DNA from: Balanoglossus misakiensis
Taxonomy: Eukaryota > Hemichordata
Direction of reading: 5' to 3'
NCBI GenBank assembly: GCA_040954595.2
Contig: CM082586.2
Span: forward strand, 1,612,001-1,676,000
DNA length: 64,000 nt
Shown here: in pieces, positions 37,475-48,900 of the stretch
How positions within the stretch are numbered: position 1 is the first letter of the stretch
Layout of the letters: each line of letters begins with the position of its first letter
Program-made: the position numbers and the translations under genes
The notes under the pieces: generated by a model
Seen by the model: only the letters and a program-made list of their open reading frames with translations
Told to the model about the DNA's origin: nothing
The model's database searches: none

Positions 37475-39162
37475 GTGGTAGTAGTGGTGACAGAGACACA
37501 GTCAGACAGACAGGCAGGCAGACAGACAGTCTATTCCTGATCCCTCCCGGAAAAGCTACCCTCTCGCTTTGGACAAAGAAAGAATGTAATTAAGTACATA
37601 CCAAGCTAAGCCAATGAGCTTAGTGAGTGCGGTTCTCTGATGTCCGGGAGAGCTCGGGGTGCTTGGTGTGGGAACTGGCATAAATAACTTCTCCTGCTAA
37701 ACAAAAGATAAGAAAACCGACATTAAAAATGGTAACTTTTGCTAATTTATTAACAGCTGTGCATAGATCCCCATTAAGTGAATACAAAGCGCATCAATAT
37801 GTTATTAGAGGCGATCCGGAGTTTCTTTGGTCGTCTGTACAATAACAGTCCTTGCATAGTTTTGCGTCCTTTCAAAACAAGACAATGTCATGTGTTTTTG
37901 TTTTCTGTTTAATGAGAGCTGACCCCATCTGCGCAGTCGGGCGTCGGGACGCTTCTGGGGCCCGACCGTCAGCGCGTCGCGTGCCGCAGCGCGAACAAAA
38001 ATCGCGGCCATGTGCACAACCGAACGTCAAAGCCGATTGGCCGTGGCTTTTGTCGCCAGTGACAGTGCTGTGAGACGAAGTCAAAGGCAGATTAAGATAT
38101 TAAATCGTCCAAGGGCGTTCGGCGGTGCGGAAAACAGGACAATGCCTAATGACCGCCGGCAGTATGAGAGTGAGGATAAACGGCACACGTTCACTTAAAA
38201 TTGTCGGAACTTCTTAAAACTTGAACATTTATCCCAAATGGCGCCCCCATTGTCGAGAATCTTCCAACTACATGCATCATATTTTCGACCTATGGTGCCC
38301 TCCAACAAACAATGACAGATTTTTCCGCCAGGGAACGACAATGCTTTCGTTTCAATTCATGTTCAGTTAGAGGGGTACCCTCCAACTACTGATAAAGGAT
38401 TTGACCGAGAGACGAAGTACCCCTGCAAACGTTGAAAAGTATTCAGAACAATGACACTCATGAACATGTACACGCATTATTCATAACTAAGGTGTGTGCT
38501 TCAGGCCAGTGGTGCGTTACTTGATGTCATTTGGGCTCGCGCAAAACGACATCATTTATTTTTTACGGGGGGGGAGGGCTTGCCAGACGCCGGTCGACAA
38601 TTATTAAAACACTTTTGTCCGAGAAGAGGACCGGCTCTAACTACCGAAATTGGCTTGAATGCAGCGCCCTCCTGTGGTAGACCCACGGTCTTGTGCAGTG
38701 GTAAGCTTGATCGCGAACGTTATTCTAGGATTGGACATCCCGCTGAAGCGACACACACGAAAACAATAAACACTCTCCATACAATCTGTTGATGAAAACT
38801 TTTGTCTTTTTAATATCAAGGTTTTAAAAACCTGTACATTTTTTACAACTTAAGTTTTTCTTCCAATGTTTGAAACAAACTTGCATAGTTGATGTTTTTC
38901 ATTGAAATGGATATGTCTGTAGAAGTGTGAGCAAGGCAATAGAGAAAGACAGAAAAGTGAAATTGTTTTTTTCTCTTAACAAAATATTGCCGTCTGAATA
39001 GGAATAAGACAATTATGGAACTGCTTTCTTCGAAATTGGCAGAAAGGTTTACAAACTGTTTAGAGCAGCTGTATGTTTCTAAGTACTCAGTTATTGTGAA
39101 ATGCTCTTCTAGAAGAATTTTGTAGTAAAACAAAGTGTGCGGTGCTTAACTTTGAGTTGATA

Positions 39163-39230
39163 GATGGATGGATGGATGAATGAATGATATGGAATGGATG
39201 ACATGGAATGAACGAATGAATGAATGAATG
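39163..39230. repeat. (GGAT)n/(GAAT)n tetranucleotide repeat
   Basis: A run of GGAT units grades into GAAT units, downstream of the Hey polyadenylation candidate. Confidence 0.85.
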
Positions 39231-39561
39231 GCAAGTGTTATGAAAAACCAAAGGTACTACACGACTACAATCTCTGTGATCGAATATAGCTCAAGGCATT
39301 TTGGCAAATAAAACAAAATAGATAATCTACGACACAAATAATAAATATGCTATATAACATCTCTCAACATAAAACTCTTGTCAAATTTATACATACAAAA
39401 AGCAACATTAAGTCGTGAACACACGAGGCACTTGATGCCAGTAGCCGTACAAAACGTCATATATATTAAAAAGTATCAAAATATAAAGATCGTATCAAAA
39501 CATTTTGTGTGTGTGCGGTCTTGGTGGCAAGTTTTTGTTCTTCACTTCGTGATAGCAGTTG

Positions 39562-39567
39562 TTTATT
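39562..39567 (-). other. Possible Hey polyadenylation signal
   Basis: The minus strand reads AATAAA here, 447 nt after the Hey stop codon, giving a plausible 3' UTR of about 450-480 nt. No other AATAAA between here and the stop was noticed. Confidence 0.4.
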
Positions 39568-40013
39568 TGGCTAGTTCGGGTCTGATATGAAGAAGTCCAC
39601 TTCTTTCCACAGTTGAAAGTTTTCTTGTAGCCGAAGACAAAGCTGCTGTTTGTTTCCATGTAGGCAACATCGTGGCTTACTGTTTTACAATAACACCACA
39701 CCACGCCACCAACCGGGTGATTTCCCCTGGAGAGCGTAGACATGTCGAAGTTCAACTCGGGGAGAAAAAAGTATTCTCTTTTTACTTTAAGCTTTTAGAG
39801 CGCGGTGGGATTTGCACACGCTTGAGGTGAGTTGATAATTCTTTGACAGGACAAGGTCCGACAGCTGCTGAGGTCTGTCTTGCCTCTATGAATATTTTTC
39901 GCAATATCACATCAGCTACTGTCCCGGATGTTGCGTACTGTTCTGTGCGTCGCTATCACTTGGAAAAAAGCGTACGATTTTAATACACAGGCGTACAATG
40001 GATCGCATCACTT

Positions 40014-43000
40014 TTAATACACAATTTCTGTACCCCATGGTCTGTAGGGTTTCGACAGTATAGCAGTGTGTGATGATGTGTTGGGGCTAAAGCCGTTTGG
40101 AGAAAGTACTGGTAGGGCATTGATGGACACTGGGAACTGTGTGTGAACCGTTGGCATCGATGATATCAATGGTGGCGAAATCTGAGCTATGTTGGCACTG
40201 GTCACGACGGTGGGAGCCACGCCGGAGGGCAGTCGCAAGTGGCACGACGTCGGCAGTGTGGCCGTGTCCCCTTGGCTGTTCATCACCTGTTGCCTGCCCG
40301 GCTCTGAAGTGATGGGCGCCACGGGCTGCAGCGACATATGCCCTTCTCCGTGCGAGTTCTGCTGGCTTATCACCGAGGTCGGCGGGAACTGGCTGTGGTG
40401 CGACGACACGTTGTTCCACGCCTGTCGTCTCTGCGCCTCCTGCTGCGCAGAGTAGCACTGGAGATGGCTCATCAGGCGCAGTCGCAGTGGATCTTGGATG
40501 TCCAGCCCTTCAACGGTGACCAGGTAGCGGGCAACTTCGGCTGCACATTCCCGGAAACCGAGTGAGCGGTAATCCATTGCGTAGGCATGAGCATCGCCAT
40601 ATGGGTGGAAAGAGCCATCGATACCTGTACAGAAAAATAAACCGTTATAAATGTCTTCCTGAACGAGTCTAGCAAATATATCACAAATAGATCGCTTTTA
40701 TATAAAAATGGTGAATCTGAACATTTGTCGAAAGCAATGACAATCCACAAAAGTTCATCACAAAAGAATCAGTTTTTTTATCATATTGCACGGCAAAGTT
40801 AGAAAACTTGCACTATTGCCCGCAGTTTATTGTGCTTGTCTAGGGGTTCTCTGATACAAAAACATACGCCATGGGAATAGTTGATAATTATAAATGCCGC
40901 AAAAGTGACCTCTAGGGGACAATAGTAATTCTCCTTGGTGGTTTTTCGATAGCAATCACCCCAATGTCACTTTGAACCCACATTTTCAATACCCCAGTGC
41001 CTTTTCTCAACGTCCTGACAAAACATTTTATTAGGCATAATATCACATTCTGGCCCCCCTCATTTTTAATGCCACTTCTCCCTACAAAAGGCGAACAATG
41101 GTACGTTCGGGCCTCCGGGGCAAGGCTAATCCATGTGTAGGCAGGTGCCACTTTCGAGTTGCGCGCGCATGCACACAGGCCACGCAGAGAAAAACAAGAT
41201 CGCGAGTTTTATTTTTTAAAGTTTGTGAAAATTGGTCGCGCTTTTCGTGGATGGGATCACCCTGGATTCATAGGACGTAGAATACAGGTGGAAAACACGA
41301 CAGGGCTGAGTTTTTTGAATGCGTGTAACAAGTAGTAGCGAACGCACAAGTCATTCATGTAATTATGCTGTGTGGTTGTCAATGGGTGTAGCATTATTCT
41401 CCATGACACAAAAGGGCATGGAATGAATATACAATGAACGATATCAACAGGACCATGTCATCCACGCATTGATGGCTAATTGCTCGTAGCCCATTCACTG
41501 AACAGGCCTGCGTGTTTTAGCGTATTGTTTCATACATTTTCCCACGCCCGTAGAAGCCGTCAAAACGCAAGAACCTGCCCACGGCCTGTCGCAGTGCCCG
41601 CTCCCAGTGTGAGAATACACAACAAGCAGCTAGTCGACCGTAGAGACAAGCGTCAATCACAAGCACAAGAAACATACGGGCAAAATAAACTAAAGACAAG
41701 GGAAAAAAACTGATAGATATATACCTTTAGCGTGTAGTAGCTTCAAATGGTCAACTGTCATCTGCAGGATCTCGGCCTTTTCCAACTTGGCAGAGCCCTG
41801 GAACGGAAAATAATAAAAGTGGTCAGTATAAGTTTGGACGATTAATATAAAAAACGTCAGGATCTAAATTGTACATTTCAGTTCCACAGAAAGTAAGCTC
41901 TTTGTTACTCGCTGATGACTTCGTTGTAATTTTGTGAACTATGATGTGATACATTTAATTCCAGAGAATAAAAAAATAAAATGTCTTGTCTTATCAAACG
42001 TCCCGATTTTGTTATCTTCTGTGGTGGTAACTTATTGGATGGTTTCTAGGTCTTTATTTAATTTAATTAAACCCACTTCCGCAAAATTGTTTACAAGTCT
42101 TACCTGCTTTTCGAACGCAGCAGGGACCAGACGTCGAAGCTCCGAGAGACTATTGTTAATTCTGTCTCTCCGCCTCTTCTCAATAATCTGTAAATATAAC
42201 GGTACATGAACGTTAGAATACATTATCACGATATCAGATTTCTTCAAACGGCCGGCCAATTCACTCGCCAACTTCGCGAATTAACGCGCTACCGGTCCGT
42301 AATTGATTGCCGTTAAGAATTGGATTCCAAAATTAGAGACATTTTACTTAAAACTGCCCGCCGTGATCACTTTAATTTTTGCCAAATTGGTTTTCCGTTA
42401 GCTTACGTAATTTGAAACATGATCCGCCGACGACGCTTGTTGGTCACCGGGACGACGTACGCGCGGTGATTACTTCCTGGTTCAACCCAACAGCTGATTG
42501 GGGCCAAGTTTTGAAACACGCGCGGTTTGGGGTCCGCTGGAATACCAGGCATTGCCTTTATTCATGCGTACAGACGGGTAATTTCAGCGCTTAGTAAAAA
42601 GCGGCAAAGCCGATGACGACACGAGAAAGTACTCTGAAAATTGTCAGTGGCTGCATACCGAACCGGTATGGTATGCAGAGCGACTGTTTACATGTTGCCC
42701 AAGCATTACGGAACCTATACTCCACTCCGTCGACCGCAGCGTGAACGCACTTTCGAAAGTCGAGGGGGAAAAGTATTCCCCCGAAGTAAAGCTATAAAAA
42801 TGAAAGAAAACGCGAAAGGGGAAAACGATAATGACAAAACTTACCCCTCGTCTTTTCTTGCGGGTTGCCATCGGACAAGACTGACTTGGCGAGCTGTAAT
42901 GATACAAGAGGAGAAATGGATCACAATACGTCACACGCGCACCTATTAACATCAAAGTATTTAAACTCGTCTTAGGGCGTTTAGACACGTGTCAGAAAAA

Positions 43001-43106
43001 TAGCAAGGAAAACATGAAAACTTCACGCATAGAAGTCATTTCCGTACCTCTTGTTCATTTCGTCGAAAATGTCGTCGCTTTCTGTTTCGCTGAAATTCCT
43101 CTTCAT
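40014..43106 (-). CDS. Hey: Hey family bHLH-Orange transcriptional repressor
   Basis: Five exons on the minus strand, in transcript order 43106-43048, 42893-42845, 42187-42104, 41797-41725 and 40624-40014, join to 876 nt (291 aa plus stop) with GT-AG borders. The start is [12 protein letters not shown]. The basic helix-loop-helix spans about residues 30-88. Gly36 replaces the Pro of Hes proteins in the basic region ([16 protein letters not shown]), which is diagnostic of Hey. The Orange domain follows at about residues 100-146 ([19 protein letters not shown]). The tail ends with YRPW at 282-285 followed by GTEIVY. Known role: nuclear Notch effector that dimerises with itself or Hes and represses transcription. 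Vertebrate Hey1/2 end TE[VI]GAF after YRPWG, whereas this one ends TEIVY. It lies convergent with the coiled-coil gene. CSL-type sites lie upstream. Confidence 0.96.
41539..41546 (-). promoter_or_regulatory. CSL/Su(H) site in Hey intron 4
   Basis: The minus strand reads CGTGGGAA, the high-affinity core recognised by CSL (RBPJ/Su(H)). It sits in the intron between the exons at 41725 and 40624. Confidence 0.4.
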
Positions 43107-44180
43107 GTTTTCCTAGGTTTATATGGTTACAGTGGTGGGAGCGAGAAGGAAGTGCGTGTTCACTCTAGAAAGCTCCTCTCCAAAATGCTGACATTCGTTC
43201 CCACGCTCGGAGCTCAATAAAAATCTTGGAGTGTGTGAAATTCACTCCTACCCAGCGGGATAACACCGGTGATTGACAGGTCATTTGCTGGTCGACATGC
43301 AATTTTGTTAATTTCACGCGCCATGATTGGTTCACGCATGACCAGGTGATCCGTCAGCCAGCCGACGGTTTCAACAGACCCCTGAACGACTGTCCATATG
43401 GTCGCGTGCCATTCTTTCAGGACCGTGGTAATTATTGACGCTACGAGGGGTGTGCGGCGCATGAGAATTTGTGTGCACATTTCATCCCAATTGTGTTCCC
43501 TAAAAATAAATCAAACATACAGTCAGCATCAGCCAAGCTGCTGAGCAAAGCGACAGGATGAAAATATTTCCTTCACAGCGCGAGCGAAGCGCGTTCTGCG
43601 CCTTATTTTAAGGACGCCCGCGCGACCAGCACACCCTCCTAAAAATACGGTGGCCCAGACGAGGAGGCGGGTCCCACGAAACCGCACGATCGCTAATAGA
43701 CGCGCGGCATGCACGCGTACTATCGTGGGAAACTACACAGCTTTTGAAAATTAGCCAATGACATGATCGCAGAGCGACTTTTTGTTTGACAAGTCCTTTT
43801 CGCTTCAGCGACCACTGGTCCGATTTTACCGTGTGAACGTCTTACAGTGCCTCAAAAAACGACTTAGTTTGGACAATTTCGCCAATCCTTGCAAACAACA
43901 AACCCCAGCGCACACACTGCATAAACCGCTTTACACAATGCCCGATTTTCTACGGCCACAAAATTCATTAGCGCGGCCTTGCGCTGATTTTATTGAAAAT
44001 ATGCCAAGCATGAAATCCGAACCGCCAAAATCTTACAAAACCGGCCTTATTTTTAACTTAGATACCCTCGTGTGGGCTAGAGAAACATATCTCCTTGCCG
44101 TGTGAGTGGTTTCTAGCTCGAATCAAGTAACAGATTGCTTGAAAACACTATATTTTCGCCGGCCTAGAATGTTCCCACGG
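43107..44180 (-). promoter_or_regulatory. Hey proximal promoter with three CSL/Su(H) sites
   Basis: CGTGGGAA, matching the CSL consensus YGTGRGAA, occurs at 43198-43205 (minus strand, about 92 bp above the ATG), 43724-43731 (plus strand) and 44172-44179 (minus strand). About 0.03 copies of this exact 8-mer are expected per kb of random DNA on both strands. Hey genes are direct Notch targets in other animals, so the cluster is probably functional. No pair with the 15-17-bp head-to-head spacing of a classical paired site was seen. A TATA-like ATATAAA (minus) at 43118-43124 is too close to the ATG to be trusted. Confidence 0.6.
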
Positions 44181-45891
44181 TCGACTGTTTGTTTATTTAT
44201 TTTTAGCTCCTTGGTCCAAACACACGTGACAGTATTACTCGTAATCGCTCACAGGCGTCTGTACGTCATCGGGTTAGGCGGACGATGGGCTAGTGTATCA
44301 CTCTCCTAGCTGATCTCCAGTCGTGTGTGTGCATAATTTCTTGCAGACGTTCGAAACGCTCAACTCAGCTGGTCTCGAAAGCGGCCGACAGGGCCAGAGA
44401 GCTCCTGGCTGCAATCGAGTTCGATTAGCTGGCTCATATTGGCAATACAAACTTCTCAGTGATGGGTTTATCTGGGGTATTGCCGGAGCCCCAGATACCA
44501 AACCAGCTTGACAATACAAGGGGCGTTGCCAAAGCCAAAAATACTATGACTTGGTGCATGACTCGTAGTCGGGGACTAGCCATTCAATTGTGAAGCACCG
44601 TGATTGTCACACGTAATTGATAGAGTGATAACGCCCGGCACAAACCAATGACATCACCGTCTTTCATCGCGGTGAGCGAGAACGACCGCGGCACAACGGG
44701 AGACTTCGGCCAGACGGCTGCCAGGACACGAGACTCGGGCCTTACCACTTGATACGCGTATCTGACAGCCAGACGGGCCGTATGCACGCATGTGACGTAA
44801 TCATTCCATCGGTAATCCGCTAAGCGTGTCGATACGTCTGTCGGATAGTCTTAAAAACACAACAAACCAACCGATTACGTTTACATAAGAAATAAAACTT
44901 CTAAAACAGGGCGAAACGACCGAAAATCTTTGCTAACTGCGCGCACTAAACGCGCGAATGTCGGCGAATAAATTTCGTCGAAGCCAGGTAATAATTGTTT
45001 GACTTCTGCAGATTCAGTAGTTTATTTCTGGTGTTTATTTTTATATTTGGTGAAATTGAGAAGCAGATGACATGTAAAAAGCCCAGTAAGCACAAATGAA
45101 TTTCTTTTCAGTATCGTCAGCATCCGTCTTGAAAACATGGTGTCATTTCAGTAATTGGTGTTTTAAATTTAATGTCGGTGATGCGCAGAGAGAAGGCTCA
45201 TATTGAATATCGCTTCCAATGCTCTTAATTTGCTTTCTAATTTTATTCCCGTCTCATTAGTCACACAACAACCACTGAAACATTCCATTCTCAAAAATAG
45301 ATCTTTCTACGCAGAATCGCGGCAGCATCTTCGTGTTTCCATGTCTGCGACCGATATCTTGTCTGATTAGTGGAATGATCACGCATTTCTCACAAAAAAT
45401 TAAAGTCATATTGAATTGAGAGAATAATCACCAGGCGTTTGGCTACTACTATACTAGCAAGAGCGCGTATTTCAACCTTTTAGGTGCGCGCCATGTCATG
45501 CCGATGGCCGGTTGCCGGGCAACCAAGGAAGTCGGACGTGTGGCGCAACGTTGACCAGACACACGACGGACCGGGTCCTTGTTGACTTTTAAGGTTGGCC
45601 CGAGGTAGACGGATCTCGGGACAGGGCACGCGCGACGTGTGTTGCTTGACAAGCGTTTGTGGTTATCTCTTATCTGGGGCCGCTGTGATCTAATGAAAAC
45701 AATCGATTATACACGGAGGGCCGCTTGGCGTTGGCCGGGCCCTTGCACGCACCGTCGGGTCGAAATGTACACAAGATAGCCATGTAAACACCCAAACGCC
45801 ACTCGACACGTTTCCGTTATCTCTAATCAAAAGCAACACGACAAGATAGCACCTTTTAATACATCCCTAGTGATTAAACATTCCCAGGCTG

Positions 45892-45912
45892 CCCCCCCCC
45901 CCCCCCCCCCCC
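45892..45912. repeat. C21 homopolymer tract
   Basis: Twenty-one consecutive C residues. On the opposite strand this is a G-tract able to form a quadruplex, and its length is error-prone in assembly. Confidence 0.9.
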
Positions 45913-48900
45913 GCTTTCCTGGCCGCAGTTTCGATCAAGTTTCTGACGCAACTTTTACCAGTGGACGCGTAATACAATGACGCTTCGTGCGAATACGGGA
46001 ATGCCCATTGAAGAGAGAGAAAGACGACCCCTGGCAAATTCAAAAGTGTTAGTTTCCTCCGCTTCGCTGCGTCGCAGATTGCTTAATACATGAACAGAAA
46101 CCTTCTTGCATGCGCCGAGGAAATTGGCGCAACCGTAGAGCAGGCGGCCGCTGAAAATAAAACTCCGATTGCTTGAGTTGCAGCCGCGCGTGTGGCATCT
46201 ATTTTCGGCCGAGAAAATGGAGCCGTGTTTATTTCTAGTGACGCTATCGTCTCCGATTCAGCGATGTTTTGCAATGACCAGTTTAGCGTACAGGACACCT
46301 AGCGTTCACCGATGATTTATAAATATCGTTCGCCAGCGATATGTTCGAGATTAAAGGCCAGAGTTTAAAACATCGGGCGTCGTTCAACAATTACGTGTGT
46401 CTGCGCACTGGGGCCTGTCAGCCAATCATCTCGCCAGTAAAAGTGTACTCCATTACTCCAACGGTATTTTCCCACAACGGTCAACGCTAGCTGTAACTAT
46501 ATCGCCGTGCGAACGCCGTTTAGGGTGCCGCTCGTGAAACTTAAGACCTCTGTCAGACGAGCAATCTTGTGCCCTCCCTCGGAGAGCAAACTCACGCAGA
46601 AATGTGGTCGAGTGCTCCCGCACAAGAGAGTTAGATAACTCCCGGGTCAGTGGTGGTAACTTGGCATATGGGGGAGCCATCAAACGATCATCACTGGCAC
46701 AAGAGAAAGAAATCATTTATCTCGTCTACTTTGGCATTCGCACGCTGTCAAGATAATCAGAAACAGCCACGACTGATGGCAATCAGCGACACAATGTTAA
46801 TTGACTCTCAAGACGTCACGGCCGGACAGTGAGCGTGCGCGGACGAGACGACGGCCGACGGGCGGCGTGTTCACTGTGCAGTTGTCTCTGCTCCCCCCTG
46901 TCACCGTGCACATGTGTGATTTTTGTGTTGACAAATTAGTCGCCACGTGACAACACCTTCACCTCACAAGCCGGGCGCGCACTCAAAAAATTTCCACAGA
47001 TTCCTTCCTGAGTGCGACTAATAACAATTGTCTAAATTTCCTGCCAAGAAGCAAAACAGTTTTCGTATACATATTTGCAATTCACCCCACACGTACACCT
47101 CATCTTACGCTTCTTTTTTTCGCCCCATTTAAGGTCGAAATGATTGAAACCGAAATGGCAAAACTACAACCAATGCATTAAAGTTTTAACTTAGCGTCTT
47201 GAACAAATGACTACTGACAGATTTCGTTCAGCAGGTAAACAGATTACGCTTTTACGCCAGTCCAGGCATTTCGCCTAAATATTTACTTACACAGAAAGTC
47301 CTTGTATTTTCATTTACATTTATTAATATCATACATATGTCATATTTTTTATGTTATCGTTTATAAAGTAGCCGAAAAATATGTTTTATTATAATTATTT
47401 AAGTCCGAAAGGAGGAAAGAATATTCGTTTTGGGATGGGATTATTTTGGAAATGATATATGCTGCGGCACAACTGGTCCGGCATTCCCGTCGCTGCGTCT
47501 TCTCAAACGCTTTCGCTAAATTGATTTTTTATAGGGGTCGGAGTGGCAGGCAATTTCAATGGAGGGGGAAGCCACATTTAGGGTTTCCCACACAACGGAC
47601 GACAATCGCTCACATAGGACCCCCGAGACGTCAGCGCGACTTATCGATGACGTCATGACTTTTATTGATACCCTCGAACAAACGGGGGTCTGCAGTAATT
47701 GCATTTCGATTTCAATGTTGCGTGTTTTTTGGCAATTCCCACAGTCCCGGAACCGACTCGCTAATTTCTCCTCTCGTTTGCTTCAACTGACTTGGAAGCC
47801 GCGTTTTAGTTGTTGTTTTTTCCAACGATGGTTTTAACAGTTGAAGAGCAAACGGGTCGCTTGGCGCATGCATGATTCACTTACTATGAGTTTGAGCTGA
47901 GTGTAATCTTTTAAATGGATCCGGCACTCCAATCCGCTTCACATGCGCATTGGCCTTTTTAAGTGTCTCCTCTCCGTTATCAATACCCGCACCTTTCCTC
48001 CTTTTAATTGGTTTGAGAGATTGTCGAAAAGGAAGCGGTTTTTACTTTAAACGATCGCGAAACGCAGTTTGGTTTGGAAATGAGGTGGGAGGGTATTCTT
48101 GACAGAGTGTGTCGGTGTGTGTGTTATTGATCTGTTTGGCTGGGTCACAGTTTGGGGAGACGTGTTTACGTCCGGCGTGCTGCCAATGTCATTAACACTT
48201 TAGCTCAGAATGTTTTCGCTGGCCGTTCACGCATGCAAATCGCACACGCCATGCCAATAACAGCGAGATGGCGTCGATAGCGGGATTCCGCTATGTGCAC
48301 CCGTGAAAACACAAACGTCCGTGCGGAACAGTTACACCACACGTTGATAAGGTGAACACAAAAACAACCGACGGAAGTCAAATATCCTCCAGTCTGGCGC
48401 TAATAGCCGTGTCCTCCCGTACATCGCTTCTTTGTCCGACCGACGGCCATTCGCGCGGTATGCTAACACCTCGCCATGAACTGTACAGCCGTAAGATTCG
48501 TACGAAACCGGCAGTCGTAGAACCGGCACGCAAAAAAAACTTTGGTTTTATAACCGAGAAGTGGGGAGTGTGAAAAAAAACCGGGACGTGCTCTACAATA
48601 CCGACCGCTTTTCGCTGTCACAGTGGGCAATAAACAATACTCAGCCAAGGACCCAATTTGTCAAGCGAACTCGCAGCTGCCTTCAAAATTTTCCCACACT
48701 CCCAGTGCCCCGATCGTATCACTCAGGGCACACAGAAACGCCCGTAGAGGCGGGAAAAGTCAGCTGAGGGCCCATGTCTATATTGCCATCTGACTTAGTG
48801 GCTCAAAAGGGGGAAACTAGATGCCCCCCTCTGTATTACAAGCCGGGATGAATGAAACCCTGCGCGAATCTGGCTCTTCCCGGCCATCTCAACGAATACC

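Noticed and set aside
44470-44500. TATCTGGGG...CCCCAGATA hairpin as an RNA gene
   Set aside because: A 9-bp stem alone is too short to support an RNA gene, and no adjacent promoter or terminator signals were seen.
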